Below, in pieces: positions 35,601 through 47,439 of a DNA stretch of 64,000 bases (its first letter is position 1; every line of letters begins with the position of its first letter). The DNA lies in the NCBI RefSeq assembly GCF_026914265.1, contig NC_069135.1:27601247-27665246 (forward strand), read 5' to 3'. Origin of the DNA: Mya arenaria. Its lineage: Eukaryota; Mollusca; Bivalvia; Myida; Myidae. The notes beneath the pieces were generated by a model. It saw nothing but the letters and a program-made list of their open reading frames with translations, was not told the DNA's origin and ran no database searches. A program made the position numbers and the translations under genes.

Positions 35601-37325
35601 ACCATGAAAATTCTTACAATATGGTTTCACTTTGAAAGACCATGAAAGTACTTACAATATGATTTCATTTTGAAAGAGTTAAAGATGACCATGAAAGTTC
35701 TTACAACATGGTTTCATTTTGAAAGAGTATATAAGATGACCATGGAAGTACTTACAATATGGTTTTGTTTTGAATGAGTATTTAAGATGACCATAAAGTT
35801 CCTACAATATTATTTCATTTTGAAAGAGTTAAAGATGATCATGAAGGTTCTTACAATATGGTTTCATTTTGAAAGAGTATATAAGATAACCATGAAAGTA
35901 CTAACAATATGATTTCATTTTGAAAGAGTAAAATATGACCATGAAAGTTCTTACAATATGGTTTCATTTTGAAAGACTATGAAAGTCTTTACAATATGAT
36001 TTCATTTTGAAAGAGTTAAAGATGATCATGCAAGTTCTTACAATATGGTTTCATTTTGAAAGAGTATATAAGATGACCATGAAAGTACTTATAATAGGGT
36101 TTCATTTTGAAAGAGTATATAAGACGACCATGGAAGTGCTTACAATACGGTTTCGTTTTGAAAGAGTATATAAGATGACCATAAAGTTCCTACAATAGAG
36201 TTTCATTTTGAAAGAGTATATAAGATGACCATGAAAGTACTGACAATATGGTTTCATTTTGAAAGCGTATTTAAGATGACTATAAAGTTCCTACAATATG
36301 ATTTCATTTTGAAAGAGTTAAAGATAACCATGAAGGTTCTTACAATATGGTTTCATTTTGAAAGAGTATATAAGATAACCATGAAAGTACTTACAATATG
36401 ATTTCATTTTGAAAGAGTAAAATATGACCATGAAAGTTCTTACAATATGGTTTCATTTAGAAAGACTATGAAAGTCTTTACAATATGATTTCATTTTGAA
36501 AGAGTTAAAGATGACCATGCAAGTTCTTACAATATGGTTTCATTTTGAAAGAGTATATAAGATGACCATGAAAGTACTTATATATAAGGTTTCATTTTGA
36601 AAGAGTATATAAGACGACCATAGAAGTGCTTATAATACGGTTTCGTTTTGAAAGAGTATTTAAGATGACCATAAAGTTTCTTCAATAGGGTTTCATTTTA
36701 AAAGAGAATATAAAATGACCATGAAAGTACTGACAATATGGTTTCATTTTGAAAGAGTATATAAGATGACCATGAAAGTTCTTGCAATACGGTTTCGTTT
36801 TGAAAGAGTATATAAGATGACCATAAAGTTCCTACAATAGGGTTTCATTTTGAAAGAGTATATCAGATGACCATAAAAGTACTGACAATATGGTTTCATT
36901 TTGAAGGAGTATATAAGATTACCATGAAAGTTCTTACAATAGGGTTTCATTTTGAAAGAGTATATAAGATGACCATCAAGTTCCTACAATATGGTTTCAT
37001 TTTGAAAGAGTATATAAAATGACCATGAAAGTACTTACAATATGGTTTCATTTTGAAAGAGTATATAAGATGACCATGAAAGTACTTACAATATGGTTTC
37101 ATTTGGAAAGAGTATATAAGATGACCATGAAAGTTCTTACAATATGATTTCATTCTGAAAGACCATGAAAGTACTTACACTATGATTTCATTTTGAAAGA
37201 GTTAAAGATGACCATGAAAGTTCTTACAATATGGTTTCATTTTGAAAGAGTATATTAAATGACCATGGAAGTACTTGCAATAGGGTTTCATTTTGAAAGA
37301 GTGAAAGATGACAATGAAATTATTT
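32700..37325. repeat. 51-bp satellite array with higher-order repeats
   Basis: The main unit is 51 bp: 'gaaagagtatataagatgac' then 'catgaaagtacttacaatat' then 'ggtttcatttt'. Shorter variants contain 'gagttaaagatgacc' or 'gaaagactatgaaagtc'. From about 33262 it is dense, roughly 80 units. From 32700 to 33260 units are strongly decayed ('gaatgaccaagaaa' forms), so the left edge looks old, while the right edge at 37325 is abrupt. The marker unit 'gaaagactatgaaagtcttt' recurs at 34061, 34990, 35971 and 36460 (steps 929, 981, 489), showing higher-order units. Since 51 is divisible by three, long ORFs with a 17-residue period appear on both strands; I regard them as by-products. Confidence 0.95.
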
Positions 37326-37604
37326 ACAATCAAAATATAGCTTCATAATGCACGCTTTGCTATATGCACCAGTAGATCAATACTTATATTCATGAGCAAC
37401 CACATGATATCAGCATGCAAATACAAGTAATACGTTTACACATGTACCTGGAACTCGTCAGCTAAGGTCACAGCTTCCTGATAAAGGGCATCCCATACAA
37501 GGCTCTCTCAGCTTGATCTATGTATGAACACCTTCGTTTGCTCGATTGCCTCCAACAGATCTTACGAGTTACCTACAAATGCGTTCCAGATTCAGGCGCT
37601 AAAA

Positions 37605-37945
37605 GGTTATTTAGTTATGGTTTGAGAATTTCACTTAGTAACTTAAGTAAGTAACATACTAAGTGGTTAACTAGATAAGATTCGTGTTACCACTTATTAA
37701 GTGAAACACGCAAATCATAAGTAGATAACCAGTTGTATAAATATATCTTATCACGTTTAACCAGTTAGTATGTTACTTACGAAGTGGAATTCGCAAACCA
37801 TAACTTGATAACCAGTTGCTGCTACAAGCCAAAAGTGCATTTATAGATAAGAGGTAACACGAATCTTATCTAGTTAACCAGTTAATATGTTACTTATTAA
37901 GTGGAATTCGCAAATCATTACTAGTTAATCTGTTAGTGTTGTATA
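37605..37945. repeat. Nested inverted/direct repeat, MITE-like
   Basis: The arm containing 'ggttaactagataagattcg' (37659-37690) is matched in inverse orientation near 37857-37890 ('cgaatcttatctagttaacc'), and similarity extends outward about 75 bp. Inside, 'aaccagttagtatgttactt' and 'aaccagttaatatgttactt' are direct repeats. The stretch 37326-37604 before it and 37946-38190 after it show nothing recognisable. Confidence 0.65.
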
Positions 37946-38189
37946 GCTAAAAAGGGTAAAATAGTGGCAGTTCTGGGCACTTTCAAGACTTATTTTAGTC
38001 TTATGATATTTATCTTATCAAAAAAATATCGCGAGTATTAACTGGATAACTAGATAATTAACGTGAAAATTAAATGGTTAACATGAAACAATTCGCTCAC
38101 ACTATCAGGTTATCTTACGGCAGTGATACGCCACCATAGAATATAGACAAAATAACTGTAAATATTTAAATATTGTATTGACGGGCATG

Positions 38190-38400
38190 TGTGGACGGAC
38201 GGATCAATGGACGGAGTAAAGACGGACTGTTGGGTAGATTGTCTGCGTACGGGTGGATGGAAGAGGGGATGCAGGGAGGAATGAAATCACGACAGGAACG
38301 GAGAGATGGACGGAAGGACAATTGGATGGATAAACTGATGGGTCGATGGAAGGATAAACATACGGATTGTGTTAGGACGGACGTTCTTACGAGACGAGAC
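38190..38400. repeat. Degenerate GACGGA/GATGGA simple repeat
   Basis: Impure runs of ggac/ggat-type tetramers and hexamers; a similar patch lies at 38575-38640. The ORFs here (38191-38481 plus, 38166-38402 minus) arise from the repeat. The remainder up to 39390 shows no gene. Confidence 0.7.
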
Positions 38401-39472
38401 ATATATTCTGGGTTCTTGTGTTTTTATCTTTTTTACCCCACAATGTTTTTGTTAACCCCACTATCCAATTTTATGGTTTAACCCACCATGACAGACTTAA
38501 CAATTAAATGATAACCTAAAACCCTATCCCTGACCATAGCCCAAACCACAGAATATAGGTTTTGTATTTACGGATGTACAGGCGGATGCATAGATGGATA
38601 GATGGGTGATCGAACGGACGATCTGACGGACGAACGGAAGGGAAAAGTAACAGTAAAACATAGTACCTAGCAGTATATATTTATACATTTTTCTTGACGG
38701 GTGAAAAGGTGAATAGGCCATTGTGATAAAAGGAAAGGGGGGATTGATTATAAATGAACTGCAGAATAGTGTAACGTTATTGTTTACATAAATGGTGTAA
38801 GTTTATTAAACTAAGAAGAATTATATATCCATACAGCAGGAAAAGGCAAAATATAAAATATTAAAGTTATAATAGTTGCTACCTTTTTGTTCTATGATAA
38901 ACCAAGATAATAATAATAATTTATTTTTGTCCGAAATTCCGAAACTTTTCCGATTAAACATCTGTCACACGTACCTCGATGGAAATTTGAAATCACTGAC
39001 CAACTCCCACTTCTGTGATAAAAGTTTGAGTTTGAAGTCATCATTCCACGGTCGGGGTAAGGGGGAAATATGTAAATGACATTCAAAATATACTCCCGCT
39101 TTGCAACTTGTATACAAAACCGAGTTAAACAGATGCTTATTGAAATCATGCGCTTGTTAAAATATTATCGACTGTCTTCAAAACGTAGGCACTAAACGTT
39201 TTTGAAAAAAAAAATGCTCATTTAACCTTGTGCGGTTAACTTGAATGTATATTAGGCATAAGCTGTCACCCCCCTTACGTTTCAGTTTTTATAGCAGATT
39301 TGGACGTTTTGTATTTTTCATTTTTGGAAACGATGTGTAGGCCCTGGCCTACCGTGCCTATTGGAGCTACGCCGATGCAGGTTGATACGATATATTTACT
39401 TCCCTTTTTGAAAGAGGGCGGAAGGACTCTGAAACGTTTTGATTGCATTTAAATCCAGGGTGTGACAGGAAT

Positions 39473-41583
39473 ATGGCATCAAACTTTGAATCCTCCATTC
39501 ATAGGGGCGGTGATTTCATCCACGATTTCGTCTGTTCCGCTTGCGAAGAAGACTGAACACGGAAGCTCAACATTTCTGCTCACAGTGCACAAAATATTAC
39601 TGCGATAACTGTGTCCCGGTTCACAACAAACTGTACAAGAGACACGCGGTGCTCGATCGGAAGGACGTAAAGAAATGGGCGGCGGCACCAGGGACGGTGG
39701 ATGCCATGGAAAGATGCGAGAAACACCCCGGTAAAGCATTGGAGCTCGTGTGTGTCGACCATGACAAGCTATGTTGTCCGGTGTGCGTCGCTGTAGGTCA
39801 CAGGTAGGTTTCGAAGTTTACCATAACAGAACATAAGCATCAATTTCTGAAGTAGACATTCTGACTTATATGCTTCTGATAAACCCAAAGAAACAACTAA
39901 TCATACCTGAACGAGCTACTCTGTTGCAGTTTTAATTTAGGGGCGTAATCTTTTGAGTTTCGCCCCTCAATCCGAACCGAAATTTATTTGGTTGAAAACG
40001 TTGACAGTTTCTTGTGGAACTGATCCATTTTGATCGTATTTTATTACTTTTTTCCTCCTATATAGATATTGAAAGTAAACTTGGATTTTGACTGGATCCG
40101 GTAGTGAATTCATAGTTAAAAACTTTTTGTTTGACATTGACACGCTTATTAATAGGCAGAAATAATCACACTTGATAAAGCACAAATTTGTACCATGTAT
40201 TTATCTTTCGTTTCCAGACAATGCGCATCGATACTGCACATTCCAGACGTTGCAAAGGGCATCCGCAAAGATCCAATGTTTACACAACTACCAAAAGAGG
40301 TAGCTGATTTAAGAAAGCAATTAGAAGATATGGAAGACGCCAGAACGAAAAATAGCGCCTCACTGTGGGATACTCGAGCTGTCATTGTTGACGAAAACAA
40401 GACAATCCGTGAAAATATAAACGCCAGTCTCGACAAGATGGAGAAAACAACTGTAGACGAGTTGGACAGCCTGATAGCGAAACACGAAACGGTCATAAAG
40501 AAAGATATCGACTTCTGCAAACAAATGCATGAAGATCTGAAGAGCTTGATGGATGCAATTGAAAACAAAAAGTCGTCAGGCGAACCCACCTTGTACATTG
40601 GAGTTAAGAAGTGTGGAGACAAAATGAACGAAGCAAGAGCACATGTACATAGAATGTCATCAGTTGAAACATACTATCTAACATATCAGCCTGACAAAAC
40701 AATAGAGAAATGGTTCTCCTCTCCACAAAGCTTTGGAGTGCTAAATGATTGTGTTACTGTTGCAGCACAATTCCCACAAGAACATGTTTTCCAAGTGCTA
40801 GGATCCAAGGAGTATAATGTTAAGATGAGTTCCGAAACCCTTGAATGTGATATCGGGGGCGTATGTGAACTTCCTTGTGGACAGGTTGTTATCACAGACC
40901 GGAACCACAGTAAAGTAAAACTTCTAGACCGGGAGTACTTGGTTGTGGACGTCTATGATGTCGCCAGGGCTCCTTGGGGGGTGTGCCACATTTGCGGGGA
41001 TGAAGTTGCCGTTTGTGTAAATTACTTTGATCAAATATGTGAACTTCAGTTCATGTATGTTGCAATAGGGAAACTCTTTGTAAGGAGGAAGTTAAGTTTT
41101 AATCATAAATGTTTTGCCGCTGCTTACCACGGGGATCAGCTTTACATATCCTCCGGTACCGCCCTGTACGTCTACACGATGTCGGGACAGCTAGTGAAGA
41201 AGCTGTACGAAGACAAAACAGAGAGTGATGCGGTTGAGAAATGTGTAATCAGTAACGATGGGAAGAGAATCTACATCACAAACCCCTCCAAAAATCAACT
41301 GATCACACTAGACAACATGGGCAACACGCTGGCCACATTCACCGACCCTGACATGATACAGCCTACTGGAATAGACGTGTCACCTGCCGGTCACGTGTTT
41401 GTCTGCGCATGGGACTCCAAAACAGTGCTGCAAGTTGACAAGGACGGGAAGACGAAGTTGACCACCCTGGCCAAAAAAGTAGACGGAGTGTCCTGCCCCA
41501 AAGCTTTGTTCTTCAGCAGCCGTACTTCCTGTCTGTTTGTCGGCAGGTGGAAAGATACGCTTCTTGTCATAATGCTGCAATGA
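39473..41583 (+). pseudogene. Paralogue of the B-box/propeller gene with a 4-nt deletion in exon 1
   Basis: Two exons, 39473-39803 and 40218-41583, with the same splice sites as the minus-strand gene at 2928-5012 (CACAG|gtaggt, ttccag|A). Exon 1 is 331 nt against 335. Four bases are missing after codon 27, so the frame from the ancestral ATG stops at TGA 39554-39556. Beyond the deletion the old frame is open through B-box 1's later ligands, B-box 2 ('CEKHPGKALELVC'), coiled coil and propeller to TGA 41583. An in-frame ATG at 39706 has the strong context GCCATGG; the other paralogue has Leu there. Starting there gives 487 residues with only B-box 2, coiled coil and propeller. It is either a young pseudogene, a re-started gene, an allele, or an assembly error. 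Similarity to the paralogue continues about 80 nt upstream of the ATG, so the promoter-proximal region was copied too. Confidence 0.8.
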
Positions 41584-42113
41584 ATAACAATACAAATATG
41601 TTTACTGTATTCTGTAAATTAAAAGGAACGAACTACGTGGGATTATATTTAAAGAATCCTTATCGATTTCTTGTCGATGATTTGGATAATGTTCAACTCT
41701 CATTAATGTGGATAATAACTCTCGTTAACAACATTCTATATTTTCCCGTTTTGAATAATATATCGGTACATGTGTCACTGTAATGTATATTTAATGATTT
41801 ATAAGGCATGTTATTACCGTAAACATTAGTATGACATCATGACGACGGGGAATATTATCAACAAACGTATTGTGGGATCAGGTCTCGAATTATTTATTCT
41901 TGGTTGTAGTGAGATATATTTTGAAACAAATCTTATGGTTGCAAATATCACTCTAGCCTAGGCTTAAAAAGATTTGACGGCTAACAACATTAAATTCTAT
42001 TTTTTACACTTGCTTAGTATTCAAAACGTGATCTTACGATAATTTGTCTTAGGCTTGTTGATTTATACAATGCCCCTTATATGTGTAATCATCTTTGCTG
42101 TCTTACTTACTTA
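41584..42113. other. 3' flank of the B-box paralogue, nothing further seen
   Basis: No canonical AATAAA lies close to the stop and no further exon or repeat is recognised. Confidence 0.45.
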
Positions 42114-42119
42114 CGCACA

Positions 42120-42207
<88 letters not shown>

Positions 42208-42219
42208 CACACACACACA
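42114..42219. repeat. (ACGC)n passing into (AC)n microsatellite
   Basis: About 80 bp of acgc units are followed by about 27 bp of ac units. The whole 106 bp alternates purine and pyrimidine. Confidence 0.97.
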
Positions 42220-42289
42220 TATGTATAGTCTTGCGTTTAATTTGATGTAGGGTTGAAACTGAATAACATGTTAACAACGAACGAACGAA

Positions 42290-42385
42290 TTAATGAATAG
42301 ATGCATGGATGGATGATGGATGGATGGATGGATGAATTAATGAATGATTGAATAAATAAATGAATGGATGAATGGATGGAAAGAG
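42290..42385. repeat. ATGG/GAAT simple repeat
   Basis: Imperfect 'atggatgg' and 'gaatgaat' tetramers. A related 'atcaatc/atcagtc' patch lies at about 42900-42965. Between them no gene is seen. Confidence 0.8.
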
Positions 42386-42982
42386 TCGATTAAATCTTTT
42401 TCACAATGCATGAACATTCAAATGATGCACACTTGAACTGAGAACTGTGCTCTCTTAAATATTCCATTTATGTGTGCCAATAGGTAGTTTTATGACGACA
42501 CAGTAAATGAAAATGATTCAGTATGTACTATGGTCCACGTATTTATCATTATATTATTAAAATATTGTTTTGTCTTATCACTCATGTGTGTAACTACTCT
42601 TAACATACAAACATTGAATAGCTCTCATCCTTTTATTAAAATGCGAAAAAAATGATGACATTTCCTACAAAGAAATATCAAATGTATTAGTACCATTTTA
42701 ATATTTTAGGATTCCGTTTAGAAATGGTATGTTATAACCTTTAAACATACAAAAGTTATACAGTCATTATACAGTAGAAACTATAGAGGCACAAAACGGA
42801 GGCAGATACTTGGAAAGAATAAGTAGACATATGTAAATTAAAGGAAAATATGGGGAAATGAATGAATGATTTATTAATCAATAAAATAATCATTCTATTA
42901 ATTGATCATGTATTTAAGCAATCGATCAGTCATCCAATCAATCATTCAATCAGTCAATCGATCTTAATATATATTGTTTTCT

Positions 42983-45900
42983 AAGTCTCATGGTTTGCTG
43001 CTGGGATACAATCTTTAACTGTTTTGCTGCTTGGAGGGCCAAATGGAATCAAGACTTAATCTGTTTTGTTGCTTGAAATCAAAACTTTTCTTGTTTTCTG
43101 CAGGGAGGGTCATATGAAACCAAGACGTATCTGGTTTGTTCCTGAGAGGGCCATATGGAACCGAAAATTAATTGGTTTGCCGCTGGGTTGGCCATTTTGA
43201 ATAAAGCTGTGTCTGGTTTGCTACTGGGAATGACCATATAGAATCAAGAGATGTCTGGTTTGGTGCTGAGTTGTTCATATGGAATAAAGTCTTTTCTAGT
43301 TTGTTACTGGGAGAGCGATATGGAATAAAGGCTTGTCTTGTTTGCTGCTTGGGTGACCATATAGAATCAAGAGATGTCTGGTTTGGTGCTGGCTGAGATC
43401 CTCAAATGGAATAAGCCTTGTCTAGTTTGTTACTGGGAGGGCCATGTAAAATAAAGACTTGCATGGTTTGCCGCTGGGAGGGCCATATGGAATAAAGGCT
43501 TGTCTTGTTTGCTGCTTGGGTGACCATATAGAATCAAGAGATGTCTGGTTTGGTGCTGGCTGAGATGCTCAAATGGAAAAAGCCTTGTCTAGTTTGTTAC
43601 TGGGAGGGCCATGTAAAATAAAGACTTGCATGGTTTGCCGCTAGGAGGGCCATATGGAATAAATACGTGTCTGGTTTGCTGCTAGGGCGACCATATAGAA
43701 TCGAGATATTTTTTATGCTGGCTGAGATGGTCGTATGGAATAAAGCCTTGTCTGGTTTGCTGCTGGGAGGGCCATATGGAATAAGACCTTGTCTAGTTTG
43801 CTGCTTGGAGTAAATGTAATGGAATAGCGAATGGAATACAATGGAATAAAGACTTGTCTAGGTTGCTACTGGGAGGCCCATGTGGACTATAGACTTGTCC
43901 GTTTTGCCGCTTGGAGGACCATATTGAATCAAGAATTGCCTGTTTTGCCGCTGGGAGGGCCATGTGGAATAAATACGTGTCTGGTTTGCTGCTGGGAGGG
44001 CTATATGGAATAAAGACATGTCAAGTTAACTTCTGGGAGGTCCACATTGAATCAAGACTTGTCTGGTTTGTCGCAAAGAGTGCCATATAAAAAGAAGACC
44101 TGTCAAGTTTGCCGCTGGGAAAGCCATATTGAATAAAGACATGTCTATTTTGCTGTTGGAAGGGCCATGTTGAATAAAGCCTTGTCTGTTTTGCTGTTGG
44201 AAGGGCCATATTGAATAAAGCCTTGTCTATTTTGCTGCTGGAAGGGCCATATTGAATAAAGCCTTGTCTGGTTTGCTGCTGAAAGGGTCATATTGAATAA
44301 AGCATTGTCTGGTTTGATGCTGGAAGGGCCATATTGAATACAGACTTGACTGGTTTGATGCTGAAAGTGACATATTGAATAAAGACTTGACTTGTTTGCT
44401 GCTGGAAGTGACATATTGAATAAAGATTTGACTTAATTGCTGCTGGAATGGCTATATTGAATAAAACCTTGACTGGTTTGATGCTGGAAGTGACATATTG
44501 AATAAAGACTTGACTTGTTTGCTGCTGGAAGGGCTATATTGAATAAAGACTTGACTTGTTTGCTGCTGGAAGTGACATATCGAATAAAGACTTGACTTGT
44601 TTGCTGCTGGAAGGGCTATATTGAATAAAGACTTGACTGGTTTGATGCTGGAAGGGCTATATTGAATAAAACCTTGACTGGTTTGATGCTGGAAGTGACA
44701 TATTGAATAAAGACTTGACTTGTTTGCTGCTGGAAGTGACATATTGAATAAAGATTTGACTTAATTGCTGCTGGAATGGCAATATTGAATAAAACCTTGA
44801 CTGGTTTGATGCTGGAAGTGACATATTGAATAAAGACTTGACTTGTTTGCTGCTGGAAGGGCTATATTGAATAAAGACTTGACTTGTTTGCTGCTGGAAG
44901 TGACATATCGAATAAAGACTTGACTTGTTTGCTGCTGGAAGGGCTATATTGAATAAAGACTTGACTGGTTTGATGCTGGAAGGGCTATATTGAATAAAAC
45001 CTTGACTGGTTATCTGCTGGAAGGGCCATATTGAATAAAGACTTGACTGGTTTGATGCTGGAAGTGACATATTGAATAAAGACTTGACTGGTTTGATGCT
45101 GGAAGGGCCATGTTGAATAAAGCATTGTCTAGTTTTCTGCTGGAAGTGCCATATTGAATAGAGACTTGACTGGTTTGCTGCTGGAAGGGCTATATTGAAT
45201 AAAGCCTTGTATGGTTTGCTGCTGGAAGGGCCATATTGAATAAAGACTCGACTGGTTTGCTGCTGAATGCCGCTGGCAGGGCAATATCGCATAAATCCTT
45301 GTCTAGTTTGCTGCTGGGAGGACCATATGGAATAAAGACCTGTCTGGTTTTCCGCTGGGAGGGCCATATTGAATGCGATTTTTTCTGGTTGCTGAATGAA
45401 GCCTTATCTGGTTTGCCGCTGGGAAGGCCATATTGAATAAAGCTTTGTCTAGTTTACTGCTAGGGGACCATATGGAATAAAGACCTGTTTGGTTTTCCGC
45501 TGGGAGGGCTATATTGAATGAGGATTTGTCTGGTTGCGGAATGAAGAAATTCTGGTTTGCTGCTGAGATGGCCATATGGTATGAAGCCTTATCTGGTTTG
45601 CTTCTGGGAAGGTCATATTTAATAAAGCCTTTGTCTAGTTTGCTGCTAGGAGGATCATATGAAATAAAGACCTGTCTGGCTTTTCGCTGGGAGGGCCATA
45701 TTGAATGAGGATTTGTCTGCTTGCGGAATGAAGAATTGTTTGGTTTGTTGCTGAGATGGCCATATGGTAAAAAGCCATATCTGGTTTGCCGCTGGGATTC
45801 ACGACTTATCTGGCTGGCTGGCTGCTTGGAGGGCCAAATGGAACCAAAACTTAACTGGTTTGCCGTTGGGAGGGCTCAAAGGCATTAAGACTTAACTTAA

Positions 45901-47130
45901 GTCGCTGTGTCAGTGTGCCGCTGTGATGACCATATGGAATAAAGAATTTTATGGTGTACTGCTGAGCTGGCTATATGAAATAAAAACAGATGTTTTGCGG
46001 CTGGGAGGACTATATTGAATAAAGACTTATCTGGTTTGCTGCTGGGAGGGCCATATAGAATAAAGACCTATATGTTGTGCTGCGGAGATTGCCATAGGGA
46101 ATACAAATTTTTCTGGTGTGCTGGTGTGCTGCTGTGATGACTACATATAATTAATTAATATAATAAATACAATAAAAAATACAGGGACAAGCGCAGTAGT
46201 CGAATATTCAAAACAAACTCTGTTTAAGGGCAGACAACAAGAGCCCAAACGACAAAAAACTATTGACACAAACATATTAACACCACATACACAAATACAA
46301 ACACCATAACCAAATTTACACAACATACACAAAAAAACACCACAAACAAACTATACCCTCATCAAGATTGCTTTACCGTTAAATGATCGGAATACTGTTT
46401 TGGAACAATCAGTGAAACAATTGGACTTTACTGAGGGCTTTATCTAGTTAGCATTGCCTTATTCTTACACATGTCCAATCAATTATTAACGTGTCTGGTT
46501 TGCTGCTTTCATAACCATATGGAATTTAAAAAAAAAAACGTGTCTTGTTTGCTGCGGAGTAGGTTATATGGAATAAAATAAATTAAAATAAAACTGGTTT
46601 GCCGGTGGAAGAGCAATATGGAATCAAGATCATATGGATTATAGGTTATTGTAAGAAGACAACAGCATTTTGCTGGGAGGGCCACTTGCTCTTAGTATTG
46701 TAACAAGACTGGTTTGCTGACGGAATTGCAATAATGGGCCAGTTGCTGGTACATTCGCTAAACATATAGCGATGAAGATTTTCTTTGACATTGCCCCAGT
46801 TGTCTAAGTATTGTTACTAGACATCTGGTTTGCTACTTGGTCATATGGTATTATTATTATGACAAAACATCTGGTGTGTTGCTAGTATGGCCATATGGGC
46901 ATATTTTTGTAAAAAGACATATGATTTCCTGCTTTGAGGGTCATACAGGATAATTCTTATCACACAATATCCGATTTGTTGCTGGGAGGGTCATATATGG
47001 TATTGGTGTTGAGATCAGATATCGTGACTGCTGCTGGTTGGGCCACAGGCTGTAATAATTGTTACAAGACACGGTTTTGGCCGCTGGGAGGGCCATACTG
47101 GCATTGTATTGTAACAAGTCATCTGGTATG
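42983..47130. repeat. 41-bp satellite array
   Basis: The unit reads 'ctggtttgctgctgggaggg' then 'ccatatggaataaagacttg' plus one base. The array is dense to about 46140, then interrupted by about 350 bp of other sequence, then continues in decayed form to about 47130. The most uniform part is 44.2-45.3 kb. A block starting 'aaagatttgacttaattgct' recurs at about 44421 and 44750, a step near 328 bp (eight units), showing a higher-order duplication. Almost every unit contains AATAAA on the plus strand. The 236-residue minus-strand ORF at 44657-45367 cycles through all three frames with a 41-residue period and is a repeat by-product. A separate fragment lies at 51420-51910. Confidence 0.95.
46141..46490. 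other. Foreign segment inside the 41-bp array
   Basis: Low-complexity, A/C-rich sequence ('acacaaatacaaacaccata', 'aaaaaaacaccacaaac') without satellite units, bounded on both sides by satellite. Its origin is not recognised. Confidence 0.5.
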
Positions 47131-47439
47131 TTTTATAATTAAAACTAGAAACCTGATTGGCTGATCTTGGATCTTGGTATTATATTGAGCTTGAATTGTG
47201 TTTTGAAAAAAAGTGGTTTGAGCTTGAACTCGTGTTCAAGATTCAATACTAAATACAGAATGATAGGCTAACTATTACCACTAATTTGTGTGTTAGTGTT
47301 ATTTTTATACTTGAAATCTTTTTAGAAATATATTAATCGTATAAAAAGGGCCCTAATCAGGAACTAAATGGAAATGTAATTTAATTTCAGTTATTGGAGT
47401 AAGTCTGTCTGCTGAGATAGTAAACATTATTTTTTCCAG

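Noticed and set aside
33403..37153. Many 60-105 residue ORFs with 'MTMKVLTIWFHFERVYK'-like repeats
   Set aside because: They follow from a 51-bp unit divisible by three with few stops. They exist on both strands equally and are broken wherever a short unit occurs.
33262..37325. CRISPR-like array of regular repeats
   Set aside because: The genome is eukaryotic, and the units are contiguous without unique spacers.
33262..37325. Hammerhead ribozyme in the 51-bp satellite, as in some animal satellites
   Set aside because: 'gatgaccatgaaagt' superficially resembles GATGA...GAAA, but the CTGATGA element and a stem II are absent.
38166..38481. ORFs of 78 and 96 residues on both strands
   Set aside because: Both come from the degenerate GACGGA/GATGGA repeat.
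44657..45367. 236-residue minus-strand ORF, the longest in its area
   Set aside because: It is the 41-bp satellite read through three frames in rotation (14+14+13 residues). There are no splice signals, no start context and no protein-like composition.
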